Shown here piece after piece: positions 17,926-26,437 of a stretch of 41,845 nucleotides of DNA (position 1 is its first letter; every line of letters starts with the position of its first letter). The notes beneath the pieces are model-generated. The model made no database searches and had not been told where the DNA came from. It was given only the letters and a program-made list of their open reading frames with translations. This DNA comes from Spirochaetia bacterium (GTDB taxonomy: Bacteria; Spirochaetota; Spirochaetia; DAHUYW01): the NCBI GenBank assembly GCA_030041455.1, contig JASHNV010000064.1:1-41845 (forward strand), given 5' to 3'. A program made the position numbers and the translations under genes.

Positions 17926-19800
17926 GTGGTTGAGCGCAAGGACCTCGTGCGCTTCGGGGTGTTCGCGGCGTTCATCGCCGTCCTCGTCGTGCTCGTGCTG
18001 TGGAAGTACGTCTCGGTGATGGTCATCGCGCCGGTCACCGACCCCCTCCAGGCTTCCGGCCCCGTCGTCGAGCGGGGGCCGATCCTCGACCGAAACGGAA
18101 AGCTGCTTGCCGTCGAGACCCGCCAGGACTCGGTCACCGCCTGGATTCCCGACGTCGTGGATAAGGCGGACGACGCGCGGCTTCTCTCCGGGGTCCTCGC
18201 GATACCCAAGCAGGAGCTCCTTTCGACCCTGAGCAGCCACACGGGCTTCGTCTTCATCAAGCGGCAGATCTCCCAGAGCGAGAGCAAGCAGATTCAGGCG
18301 CTGAAAGAGGCGGGCAAGCTCGCCGGGATCGAGCTCCGCCCCGATTACGGACGGATCTACACGGAAGGCGACCTCGCCGGCCACGTCATCGGCTACGTCG
18401 GAACCGACAATACCGGACTCGACGGCATCGAGCTCACGTTCAACAACCAGCTCTCTCCCCCGCCGCCGAAGTCGACCGCCGCCGGCGGGGATTTCTTCGG
18501 CAACCAGGTCTTCCTTACCATCGACCAGAATATCCAATATTTCGCCCAGTCGCTCGCGAGCAAGGTCTTCCAGGACTCCGAGGCCGACTCCGTGATCTTG
18601 ATCGTCATGGGAGCGAAGAGCGGCGATATTCTCGCCTACGTTTCCTGTCCGGAGTTCGATCCGAACACCTTCAGCAAGTTTCCGGCCGCGGTGAGGCAGG
18701 ATCGCGCGAACTCCTACATTTACGAGCCGGGCTCGGTCATGAAGATCTTCACCATCTCGTCGTTCCTCGAGCTCGGCGGAATCACCCCCGAGACCGAGTT
18801 CTACGACGACGGAACCTACGAGCATGCGCTTCCCGACGGGGACGTGATTCGCATCAAGGGGCTCGCTCCGCACGAGTGGGAGGACGCCCAGTTGATCATC
18901 AAGTTCTCGTCGAACGTCGGCGCGGCGTACGCGTCGGACACGGTGAGCGACAGCGCGCTCTACCAGATGCTCAAGGCCTTCGGCTTCGGATCGCCGACCT
19001 TCGTGCCGCTCCCCGGCGAAGCGAGCGGCATCCTCCGCCCCATCTCCGAGTGGACGCCGCGCTCGAAGCCCACGATCTCCTTCGGCCAGGAGATCGGGGT
19101 CACCGCCATCCAGGTAGCCGCCGCCGCGACCGCCCTCACCAACGACGGGATCCTCCTGAAGCCGCACATCGTGGAGAAAGTGGTCGGACCCGACGGCAGG
19201 CTCATTCAAAGCTTTCCGCGCGAGCCGATCAGGCGCGTGATCTCAAGCGAGATCGCCCACGAAATGCTCGGCTTCATGGAGACCGGCACCGATCCCGACG
19301 GATTCGCGCACGACGCGAAGGTGCCCGGGATGCCGACCTCGGCGAAGACCGGAACCGCGCAGATGCTCGATCCCCAGACGGGGCGGTACTCGGAGACCGC
19401 CTACACCGGCTCCTGCATCGCGATTTTTCCGACGGACGACCCGCAGGTCATCGTGTACGCGGTCGTGATCAATCCGAAAAAGGGCCCCTACTGGGGATCG
19501 GGCGTGGCGTCGCCCCTGATCCGCCAGGTGTCCGAGCGGCTCATATCGTACCTCGGGATTCCCAAGGAAGGCGATCAGGTGGTGAGCGCGTCCCCGCCCC
19601 GCGCGGGAGCTCGCGCGCCCTTGAGCCTGAGCACGACCCTGCCGGACCTCACCGGGCTGTCGAAGCGCGAGCTCTTGCCGCTCTTCGCGGACCGCGATCT
19701 CAACGTCAGGGTGAGCGGGAGCGGATGGGTGGTGAGCCAGACTCCGCCTCCCGGCACGCCGCTCACCAAGGGGATGACCGTCTCGGTGGTGCTCCAATGA
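17926..19800 (+). CDS. Class B penicillin-binding protein (FtsI/SpoVD-like) with C-terminal PASTA domain
   Basis: The protein has 624 residues, a peptidoglycan transpeptidase. A short cytoplasmic N-terminus is followed by one membrane helix (about 10-33) and the dimerisation region with RGPILDRNGKLLA. The transpeptidase domain has all three active-site motifs: SVMK (Ser270 nucleophile, Lys273), SSN (328-330) and KTG (474-476). The last 60 residues (LPDLTGLSKRELLPLF to VSVVL) form a single PASTA domain, as in SpoVD and some FtsI proteins. The start is a GTG with GGAGG five bases upstream. It is not inside a dcw cluster here, so whether it acts in septation or elongation cannot be decided. The stop overlaps the next ATG (ATGA), implying coupling with the DUF115 gene. 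Confidence 0.93.
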   Translation: MVERKDLVRFGVFAAFIAVLVVLVLWKYVSVMVIAPVTDPLQASGPVVERGPILDRNGKLLAVETRQDSVTAWIPDVVDKADDARLLSGVLAIPKQELLSTLSSHTGFVFIKRQISQSESKQIQALKEAGKLAGIELRPDYGRIYTEGDLAGHVIGYVGTDNTGLDGIELTFNNQLSPPPPKSTAAGGDFFGNQVFLTIDQNIQYFAQSLASKVFQDSEADSVILIVMGAKSGDILAYVSCPEFDPNTFSKFPAAVRQDRANSYIYEPGSVMKIFTISSFLELGGITPETEFYDDGTYEHALPDGDVIRIKGLAPHEWEDAQLIIKFSSNVGAAYASDTVSDSALYQMLKAFGFGSPTFVPLPGEASGILRPISEWTPRSKPTISFGQEIGVTAIQVAAAATALTNDGILLKPHIVEKVVGPDGRLIQSFPREPIRRVISSEIAHEMLGFMETGTDPDGFAHDAKVPGMPTSAKTGTAQMLDPQTGRYSETAYTGSCIAIFPTDDPQVIVYAVVINPKKGPYWGSGVASPLIRQVSERLISYLGIPKEGDQVVSASPPRAGARAPLSLSTTLPDLTGLSKRELLPLFADRDLNVRVSGSGWVVSQTPPPGTPLTKGMTVSVVLQ

Positions 19801-21680
19801 CCTCCGAGCCCCTACCGCTCGCGGAGCCTGAGGCGGCCTTCCTCTCGAGCAACCTCGCGGTGCTCAAGACGCTGCTATCGCCAGAAGCCTACGAGACGCT
19901 CAGGCTCCAGGAAGCCTCCGATCGGCTCGCGATCGTCGCGACCGGGGGGCCGCGGCCGACCGCGCTCTACGACGGCCGTCTCGTCTACTCGAGGAACGAG
20001 CCGTACCGAGAGGCCGAACGAGTCGTGAGGAGGGAGGTGAGCGCGGATAGCGGCGTCTGCCTCTTCGAGAGCTTCGGCCTCGGCTACCACGTCGAGGCGT
20101 TCCTCGAGCTCCACCCCCGGGCCCACGCCGTGGTGGTGGAGCCCGACGTCGGACTCTTCCTCGCGGGCATCGCCTCGCGCGACCTTACCGGGCTCCTGTC
20201 CTCCGAGCGCCTCCACCTCCTCCTCGCCGCCGAGCCTGAGATCGTTCCGATGGTCCTCGACGCCTTTCCGCATAGCGTCCATTCCGTCGTGCGCCTGCGC
20301 GCCTTCGCCGCGAAGGACCGCTCCTATTTCGAGCGCCTCCGCACGGTGCTCGCCGCCTACTACGCCCGCCGGGACATCAACCGGAATACCCTCGCGCGAT
20401 TCGGGAAGCGGTGGGTCAGGAACCTCCTCCGCAACGCCGAGATCGTCGCCCGGTCCCCGGGCGTCGCGACCATCGCCGGGCTGTTTTCCGGGCGCCCGGC
20501 ACTCCTCCTCACGGCGGGCCCGTCGCTCGACGCGGCGCTTCCGAGCCTGAAGGAGCTCGCGCAGCGGTGCGTCGTCATCGCGGTCGACACGAGCCTCCGA
20601 GCCGCCCGCGCCTCGGGCGTCCGGCCCGACTTCCTCGTCGTGGTCGATCCCCAGTACTGGAACTCCCGCCACCTCGACTGGTGCGCTCAAGGACGAGGCG
20701 ACGAGGACGACCGGCCGATCCTCGTTTCCGAGTCGTCGACCTACCCGCGGGTGTTCCAGCGCCACGCCGGACGGACGCTCCTGTGCGGCTCGCTTTTCCC
20801 CCTCGGGAGCCTCCTCGAAAGCCGCCTCGGCGAGAAGGGCGCGCTCGGAGCGGGCGGCTCCGTCTCGACGACCGCCTGGGATTTCGCGAGGCTCCTCGGC
20901 TGCTCCCCCATCTATGCGGCGGGGCTCGATCTTGGCTTTCCCGGACGGCGCACCCATTTCAAGGGCGCTTTCTTCGAGGAGCGGGCGCACACGCTCGCAG
21001 GCCGCCTCGCGACCGGCGAGACCCACTCCTTCCACGCGCTCCACGACGCGGCTCCCTTTCTCGAGGCCAATATGGAAGGCGGCGTCACCCTGACCGACCG
21101 GCGGTTGATCGTCTACAAGTGGTGGTTCGAGAACCAGCTGAAGATCCACCCCGACGCCGACACCCGCTCGATCGGCGCGGAGGGCGTCCGCATCGACGGT
21201 CTCAAGCTCGCGACCGTGGCGGAGATCGCCTCGCTTCCGAGCATCCGGGCCGAAATCGATCGAACGATGTCGCTCTCCCGCGACCGCGCGTCGCCGGACG
21301 ATGGGGCGCTCGACGCCCTCGCGACGGTTCTCCGCGGCCTCTCTGGCGAGATGGCCGGTCTCCGCGACCTCGCTTCCGAGGGCATGGCGGCCACGGAGGA
21401 GCTCTCCCGGGCGCTTGCCTCGGGCCGGGACCCGCGCGCCGCCCTCAGGCGCCTCGAGGGGGTCGACGGGAAAATCCTGAAGGAACGCTCGCGCCACGTG
21501 GCCGGTTTCCTCCTCCAGGAGACCGCGGAGGAGCTCGGCGAGGAGAGCGCCTCGCCTCAGGCGGCCGCCGATCGGTCGGCGGAGCTCTACGGCGAGATCG
21601 CCCGCTCCGCCTGCTACCATCTCGGTCTCATCGACAAGACCCTCGCTCGTCTCGCCGAAAACGCGCGACAAAGTCGCTAA
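19797..21680 (+). CDS. DUF115 / MptE-like protein (motility accessory factor related)
   Basis: The protein has 627 residues. The frame is open much further upstream, but the ATG at 19797 overlaps the PBP stop (ATGA) and starts the conserved protein, so I use it. The central domain has LLLTAGPSLDAALPSL (GPSL at 241-244), the hallmark of the 6-hydroxymethylpterin pyrophosphokinase MptE-like / DUF115 fold, followed by VVIAVDTSLRAARASGVRPDFLVVVDPQ and the late AAGLDLGFPGRRTHFKG. Known members include Maf proteins, which glycosylate flagellins with nonulosonic acids. The neighbouring flagellar operon makes a flagellin-modification role plausible, but its coupling to a PBP could point to surface glycan instead. 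The C-terminal 130 residues are helical. No transmembrane segment is seen. Confidence 0.8.
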   Translation: MTSEPLPLAEPEAAFLSSNLAVLKTLLSPEAYETLRLQEASDRLAIVATGGPRPTALYDGRLVYSRNEPYREAERVVRREVSADSGVCLFESFGLGYHVEAFLELHPRAHAVVVEPDVGLFLAGIASRDLTGLLSSERLHLLLAAEPEIVPMVLDAFPHSVHSVVRLRAFAAKDRSYFERLRTVLAAYYARRDINRNTLARFGKRWVRNLLRNAEIVARSPGVATIAGLFSGRPALLLTAGPSLDAALPSLKELAQRCVVIAVDTSLRAARASGVRPDFLVVVDPQYWNSRHLDWCAQGRGDEDDRPILVSESSTYPRVFQRHAGRTLLCGSLFPLGSLLESRLGEKGALGAGGSVSTTAWDFARLLGCSPIYAAGLDLGFPGRRTHFKGAFFEERAHTLAGRLATGETHSFHALHDAAPFLEANMEGGVTLTDRRLIVYKWWFENQLKIHPDADTRSIGAEGVRIDGLKLATVAEIASLPSIRAEIDRTMSLSRDRASPDDGALDALATVLRGLSGEMAGLRDLASEGMAATEELSRALASGRDPRAALRRLEGVDGKILKERSRHVAGFLLQETAEELGEESASPQAAADRSAELYGEIARSACYHLGLIDKTLARLAENARQSR

Positions 21681-21739
21681 AGCCGCGAGGCGCTTCGTCC
21701 GAGGATAGTAACGGGCGGCGCTTCGGCGTCGCTCGACTC

Positions 21740-21787
21740 AAAAAAGACGGTATGCGTTCGACGTCCAGGCATACCGTTTTTTTTTTT
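21740..21787 (+). terminator. Strong bidirectional intrinsic terminator
   Basis: ACGGTATGC (21747-21755) pairs with GCATACCGT (21769-21777) around a 13-nt loop. The plus strand continues in an uninterrupted T run to 21787; the minus strand has an A/T run on the other side (AAAAAAG at 21740-21746). It ends the PBP-DUF115 unit and, in reverse, the flagellar operon. The cheA stop codon lies at its edge. Confidence 0.92.
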
Positions 21788-23675
21788 ACGCGAAAGTCGA
21801 CTGCGCCGGAAGAAGGAAGGTCAGCCCCGACTCGACGGTGACCTTGTACTGCGACGGACCGGCTTCCTTCGCGGCGGCAATGAGCTCGTCGGGAAAATCG
21901 CGCTCGAAAAGCAGCTCGTCGGCGAGCAGGCACACCCGCCGGCCAAGGTAATTGAGGACGACGAGCGAGCCTTCCGCCGGAACGAGGCGCTCGGCGTCCG
22001 ATCGCTCCCCGCGGTCGAGTCGTCGGATGAGCCCGTCCCTGACCGTATACACGGGCAGCTCCTCGAACCACGCGAGGCCCGCCGTGTCGAGCCTGAGCAC
22101 CGCCGCGTCCGCCCCGACCTTGTTCTCGATATTCCGCTGCTGCAGGCCCACCGAGGCGTCGCCGCAGCGCGCGAGGAGCAGGCTCGTGAACCCGGAGCCC
22201 TCGGGCACCTTCAGGGTGAACGCCGTGCCGCCTCCCTTGCGGGTCTGCATCCGGAGCTCTCCGCCGAGGGCCCGAGATACCTGCTGGTTCACGAGGTCGA
22301 GCCCGACGCCCCGGCCCGATACCGCGCTTGCCTCCTCGCGGGTGCTGAACCCCGGCCGTACGAGGATATCGAGAAGATCCTCGTCGGAGCGGGCCATGCC
22401 GAGCTCCTCGGCGCGCGCGAGGACCTTCTCCTCGTCGACCCCCCACCCGTCGTCGGCGACCTGGACGACGAGCTGTCCGTCCTTTCGAGCGGCGTTCACG
22501 AAGATCGTGCCGACCGGGGGCTTTCCCGCCCGAGCGCGCTCTTCGGGGCTCTCGATCCCGTGATCGACCGCGTTCCGCACGAGATGGAGGAGCGGGTCGG
22601 CGAGGTGATCGAGGAGCCGCCGGTCGACGAGATTCTCCGCGCCGCTTATCCGCACCTGCACGCGCTTGCCGAGCGATCTCGCGAGATCGCGCGCGAAGCG
22701 GGGGATCTCCTTGAGCTCGCGCTGGAGCGGCACCTTGCGGAGCTCCTTCAGGACCGTCTCGAAGCGCGGGAGAAGCTCGTTGAGCGCGGAGGAGCCCGGA
22801 ATGGAGCGCGCGAGCAGCCTGATCTCGGCGGCGTACTCGAGGATCTCGTCGTACTTCTCCGACGGCACGCGAAGGTAGGGTTCCTCGGGAAGCCGCCGCC
22901 TCTCCGCGGCGGGCGGGGCGCTCCCGCGCGAGGCAAGGGAGTCGTAGCCGAGCTCCGCGATCGAGACCCGCGCGATCTGGTCGACGTCCACCGCGTCGTA
23001 GAGCGCGGCAAGCTCCGCCGAGGCGGTGAAGTACACCTCGAAGTCCCGAAAGCGCTCGTCGTCCTCGACCGGGTCGAGCGGAGGAACGGTCGCGATCACG
23101 TTCGCCGAGATCTCGAGGTTGTTCACGACGAGGTAGGCCTTCGCGTACTTGATCGGCGCCGCCTCCGCGATCTCGCAGCTGAGCCGGTAGAGGCGCTCGC
23201 CGCGCTCCGAGGCCTCGCGGAGGAGCTTCCGCTGGAACTCCGAGAGGAGGAGATCGAGATCGCGGGGGGAAGCTTCTCGGGGGGGAGCCTCGGGAGCGGA
23301 AGCCTCATGGGGGGCGGCCTCGCTCGCCGCGAGCTCTCCGGCGCCGCCGTCGGAGCCGACCTCGCGCTCGAGCTCGGCGATTCGCTCCTTGAGGCCGGCG
23401 TTCATCCGCAGCAGGGGATCGAGGAAATCCGCGTCCACCTCCGCCGCGCCGCTCCGCGCGGGCTCCAGGCAGCTCTCCATGTCGTGAGCGTGCGCGGCGA
23501 TGGCCTCGAGCCCGAGAAAGGACGCCTCCGACTTGATCGAGTGAACGTAGCGAAAGGCCTGGTGGACGAGATCGGCGTCGTGGGGCTCGTCGCCCAGCCG
23601 CCGCAGCGTCGAGTCCAGGCTCTCGACCATGCCCGCGGCGTCCTGCAGGAAAAAAAGGAGCTTTTCGCCGTCCAC
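21786..23675 (-). CDS. cheA: Chemotaxis histidine kinase CheA
   Basis: The protein has 629 residues with the CheA domain order. P1 (Hpt) has HSIKSEASFLGL with His45 as phosphorylation site; the usual Gly after Lys is Ser. An acidic/Pro-rich linker leads to a P2-like domain (about 140-245). P3 (270-335) is followed by the P4 ATPase, with N box HLVRNAVDHGIE (364-375), G1 VADDGWGVD and G2 SGRGVGLDLV. The last 135 residues are a divergent CheW-like P5. It should phosphorylate CheY in response to receptors and so control flagellar rotation. The GTG start lies 3 nt after the upstream stop, with GGAGGCGG before it. It is the last gene of the flagellar operon, and no cheW, cheY or cheR gene follows. 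A second, standard cheA may exist elsewhere. Confidence 0.85.
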   Translation of the reverse strand: MDGEKLLFFLQDAAGMVESLDSTLRRLGDEPHDADLVHQAFRYVHSIKSEASFLGLEAIAAHAHDMESCLEPARSGAAEVDADFLDPLLRMNAGLKERIAELEREVGSDGGAGELAASEAAPHEASAPEAPPREASPRDLDLLLSEFQRKLLREASERGERLYRLSCEIAEAAPIKYAKAYLVVNNLEISANVIATVPPLDPVEDDERFRDFEVYFTASAELAALYDAVDVDQIARVSIAELGYDSLASRGSAPPAAERRRLPEEPYLRVPSEKYDEILEYAAEIRLLARSIPGSSALNELLPRFETVLKELRKVPLQRELKEIPRFARDLARSLGKRVQVRISGAENLVDRRLLDHLADPLLHLVRNAVDHGIESPEERARAGKPPVGTIFVNAARKDGQLVVQVADDGWGVDEEKVLARAEELGMARSDEDLLDILVRPGFSTREEASAVSGRGVGLDLVNQQVSRALGGELRMQTRKGGGTAFTLKVPEGSGFTSLLLARCGDASVGLQQRNIENKVGADAAVLRLDTAGLAWFEELPVYTVRDGLIRRLDRGERSDAERLVPAEGSLVVLNYLGRRVCLLADELLFERDFPDELIAAAKEAGPSQYKVTVESGLTFLLPAQSTFA

Positions 23676-23678
23676 CCG

Positions 23679-24155
23679 CTACCGCCTCCGCTCGCCGAGC
23701 GAGATGATGAGCTCCACCTCGCCGAGGGTCTTGTTGAGCTTGCTTGCGATGAGCCGCGGCTCCATTCCCTGGTCATGGAGGTCGAGGACCTCCTCGCGCG
23801 GGCTCTTCGCGCGAACGCCGGGCTCGGCCTCCTTCGCGACCGGGGCGGGCCGGGGCCGGAGGTTCGCGTAGACGCCGTCCTTCGCGAGGCTTCGCTCGGA
23901 CTCCTTCTTGAGGACCACGATGCGCCGGTCGGCCTCCGCGAGCAGGCCGTTCATCCGCGCGATCCGTTCCTCGATCAGCGCGATGTTCCGTTCGGTCGTC
24001 TCGTTGATGTCGACGACCATGCGGCCGATCTCCCGCTTCACCTCCTCGAGCGCGTCGCCCGAGGCGAGGTAGCGCACGATCCGCCTGCGAAAATACACGA
24101 AGAAGGCCGCGAGAATCGCGCCGTTCAGGAAGACGATGAGCAGGGTTGCAGCCAT
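23679..24155 (-). CDS. SwrB-like membrane/coiled-coil protein of the flagellar operon
   Basis: The protein has 158 residues: an N-terminal membrane helix (LLIVFLNGAILAAFFVYF), a coiled coil (about 35-90), a Pro/Ala-rich linker and a C-terminal helix-turn-helix-like block (REEVLDLHDQGMEPRLIASKLNKT). This layout matches SwrB/YlxL-type proteins found at the end of Bacillus and spirochaete flagellar operons; Bacillus SwrB promotes activation of the flagellar export apparatus. The similarity is by architecture and position, not verified by alignment. It starts 13 bp after the preceding gene and ends 3 nt before cheA. Confidence 0.62.
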   Translation of the reverse strand: MAATLLIVFLNGAILAAFFVYFRRRIVRYLASGDALEEVKREIGRMVVDINETTERNIALIEERIARMNGLLAEADRRIVVLKKESERSLAKDGVYANLRPRPAPVAKEAEPGVRAKSPREEVLDLHDQGMEPRLIASKLNKTLGEVELIISLGERRR

Positions 24156-24168
24156 GGCGTCGGGCGCT

Positions 24169-24486
24169 CTATCCGCTGATGTCGATATTCTTGCCGAGCT
24201 CGGGATCGCTGAAGGCGTCGCGCTCGGCCTCGTTCTCCGCTTTTGGCCTGCCCTTTCGCCGTCCGGCCTTGCCGCCGCTTCCGCCCGAGCGCTCGCCGAT
24301 GTGCTCGATCTCCGACGATTCCTTCGCTTCGTTCACGCTGTGCGACTGCTGCTCGGTTCTCCGGACGAGATCGCCCGCCTGGACGGTCTGCGCGAGCTGC
24401 GTGGCTTGGCTCGCGACCGCCTGATCCTTGCCGACATCGGTCATCTTCGAGAAAAGGACCTGCAAATCGATCGGTTCAATCGGCAT
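24169..24486 (-). CDS. Conserved hypothetical protein of the flagellar operon (105 residues)
   Basis: A soluble, hydrophilic protein. The N-terminal 60 residues are predicted helical (MPIEPIDLQVLFSKMTDVGK); the C-terminal part is Gly/Lys-rich (SGGKAGRRKGRP) and ends in an acidic stretch. No domain is recognised and there is no signal peptide or membrane segment. Its ATG overlaps the FapA stop (TAATG), so it is translationally coupled with the flagellar genes. That coupling is the main reason to accept it as real. Confidence 0.65.
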   Translation of the reverse strand: MPIEPIDLQVLFSKMTDVGKDQAVASQATQLAQTVQAGDLVRRTEQQSHSVNEAKESSEIEHIGERSGGSGGKAGRRKGRPKAENEAERDAFSDPELGKNIDISG

Positions 24487-26432
24487 TACTTCCTCCGGTC
24501 GAAGTCTTCCTCCGGCTCTTCGTAACGCGTGACCTTCACGAGATTCGCCTCGTTGACGAAGGTCACCGAGCGGAACTCGTTACGGACCTCGAGGCTCGCC
24601 TCCTTGATGAAGATCTTGACGCCGGGAAAAACGTGTGCGGACGCCGAGATCTTGCCCCGGGTCTTCAGCGAGGCGAGGTAGGAGCGCACGCTCTCGATCT
24701 CGTCCTCGTGCGCCTTCCTCGACACGAGAAGCTCGTGCTTGTGCTCGAGAAGCTCGGTGAGATAGGCCTCTTTCTCCTCGGGCAGCTTCTGCTTCGCCTT
24801 CTTCAGGCTCTCCAAGGTGTGGATGTTCAGGTCCACCTCTTCGAGCTCCTTCACGATCGCCTGGACGGCCTCCTCGTTCTCGGCGAGCCTTGCCTTGCTT
24901 TTCGGATCGTATCCGACCTCCACGATGGTCTCCGATCCGTTGACCGAGCCGAAGGTTTTCGCGGTGACGAGCTCGGCGGCGCGGAGCCTCCCTCCGACGA
25001 TGGTCGCGCGCTTTCCGTGGCAGGCGATGTTGACGTTGGCGTCGACGCCGGAATTGATGATGCCGTCGCTCGCGATGACCGATTCGCCGGCCTCGACGAA
25101 GGCGTTCTCGATGAACTTGGACCAGACGCTCTTTCCCGCGCGCACGAGCCCGCCGTTCTTGCCGTTGATGCCCTGGTGCACGATGACGTCGCCTTCGGCG
25201 TCGAGCTCGCATTTGCCGATGTTGCCGAGCACCTCGATGTTCCCGGCCGCCTTGACCTTGAAGCCGTCCTCGACGCTGCCTCGGACGAGCACCGTCCCGA
25301 GGAAAATGACGTTCCCGCCGGTCTTGAGGTTGACGTTGCCCGGAACGACGTACATCGGCTCGACGTTGATCTTGTCGGCGACGATGAGCACTTGGCCGTT
25401 GATCAGCGAGGTGAGCGTCATCTCGTCCTCGGAGAGCTTCGTGTTCTTGCCCGCCTGGATGCTCGTGTCCGCTCCGGTCTTCGCCGGAAGGTAGCGGCCG
25501 GTGACGGTCATCCCGGGGGTGCCCTCTTTCGCGGGGACCTTCCGCGCGAGAATTTGGCCTTCCACGACGTTCTGCACGAGATTGAGCTCGCGGAAGTCGA
25601 CGCGGCCGTTCTTCTCCTTCAGCTTCACGTTCGAGTGATCCGTCTCGAAGCTGAAGATGATCTTCGCGTCCTCGCCGTTGATCGGCTTCGTTCCCTCGGC
25701 GGCGATGACCGTCTGCCCGTAACGGGGATTGTCGCAGAGCTCGACGATCGCCTCCTCCTTCAAGCCGTGCGTCACGCCGTGGTTCTTCAGCATCTCGACG
25801 ACCGACTCTGCGGACAGGTCGGTGCCTCCGGCGCCGGGTCGCGAGATCGCGATCTGCGCCCTCATCTCCTGGTCGACGACCTCGACGGAAAGCACGGAGT
25901 CGTTCGCGGGATTGTAGCGGTAGTCGGCGACGCGCACGTACTCGCCCTCCGCCTCCCGCACCGCCTCGCCGATGAGTCTCGCGTCGTAGTCGACCACGCC
26001 TCTCGCGGACAGCCGCTCGATCGCCCTGCGCTCCTGCGCGCGCTTGCCCCTGCCGAGAGGCCGGGTGACCTTGATGAGGACTCCCTCCGGGGCGAGGCGG
26101 ACGTACACCTCCCCGTCCCGATCGAGCGCCTTCTGAGTCTGGGCGATGTTGAGCTGCACCGACGCGTCGGGCATGTACTCCTCGACCCCGCGTTTCTCGC
26201 GGACCGCCTCCGAGACGACGAGCGTCCATCGTTTCTTGCCGACGCCGAAGGAGCCCCTCCCTCCGCTTTCGACGACCTCGTACTCGAGGCGCTTGATCGG
26301 GAGACCGAGCTCGATGGACGCCTGGCTGAGCGCCTCCTCGAGCGTGACGCCGCTCACCTGGATCGACTTCTTCTCGCGGTCCGCCTCGGCGCGGGATCGC
26401 ATGTAGTCGCGAAGCTTCTCGACGGTTACCAT
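24486..26432 (-). CDS. FapA-family protein (DUF342) with N-terminal Jag_N domain
   Basis: The protein has 648 residues. Residues 23-75 (KSIQVSGVTLEEALSQASIEL to RGSFGVGKKRW) match the Jag_N domain. The middle (about 180-500) is a FapA region with repeated beta strands of right-handed helix type (GNVNLKTGGNVIFLGTVLVRG, AGNIEVLGNIG, AEGDVIVHQGINGKNGG). Residues 500-590 form a coiled coil (ENEEAVQAIVKELEEVDLNI), and a beta-rich C-terminus follows. FapA proteins are linked to flagellar assembly and polar localisation in Vibrio; Jag_N occurs in the RNA-binding protein Jag/KhpB. The exact role is unknown. It lies 5 bp after the sigma28 gene and overlaps the next gene by one base. Confidence 0.82.
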   Translation of the reverse strand: MVTVEKLRDYMRSRAEADREKKSIQVSGVTLEEALSQASIELGLPIKRLEYEVVESGGRGSFGVGKKRWTLVVSEAVREKRGVEEYMPDASVQLNIAQTQKALDRDGEVYVRLAPEGVLIKVTRPLGRGKRAQERRAIERLSARGVVDYDARLIGEAVREAEGEYVRVADYRYNPANDSVLSVEVVDQEMRAQIAISRPGAGGTDLSAESVVEMLKNHGVTHGLKEEAIVELCDNPRYGQTVIAAEGTKPINGEDAKIIFSFETDHSNVKLKEKNGRVDFRELNLVQNVVEGQILARKVPAKEGTPGMTVTGRYLPAKTGADTSIQAGKNTKLSEDEMTLTSLINGQVLIVADKINVEPMYVVPGNVNLKTGGNVIFLGTVLVRGSVEDGFKVKAAGNIEVLGNIGKCELDAEGDVIVHQGINGKNGGLVRAGKSVWSKFIENAFVEAGESVIASDGIINSGVDANVNIACHGKRATIVGGRLRAAELVTAKTFGSVNGSETIVEVGYDPKSKARLAENEEAVQAIVKELEEVDLNIHTLESLKKAKQKLPEEKEAYLTELLEHKHELLVSRKAHEDEIESVRSYLASLKTRGKISASAHVFPGVKIFIKEASLEVRNEFRSVTFVNEANLVKVTRYEEPEEDFDRRK

Positions 26433-26437
26433 GATGG

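Noticed and set aside
17591-17933. Two overlapping short open frames in the 345-bp intergenic region (one per strand)
   Set aside because: Neither has a ribosome binding site, membrane segment or family resemblance. I considered an FtsL-like protein before the PBP, but no suitable helix is present.
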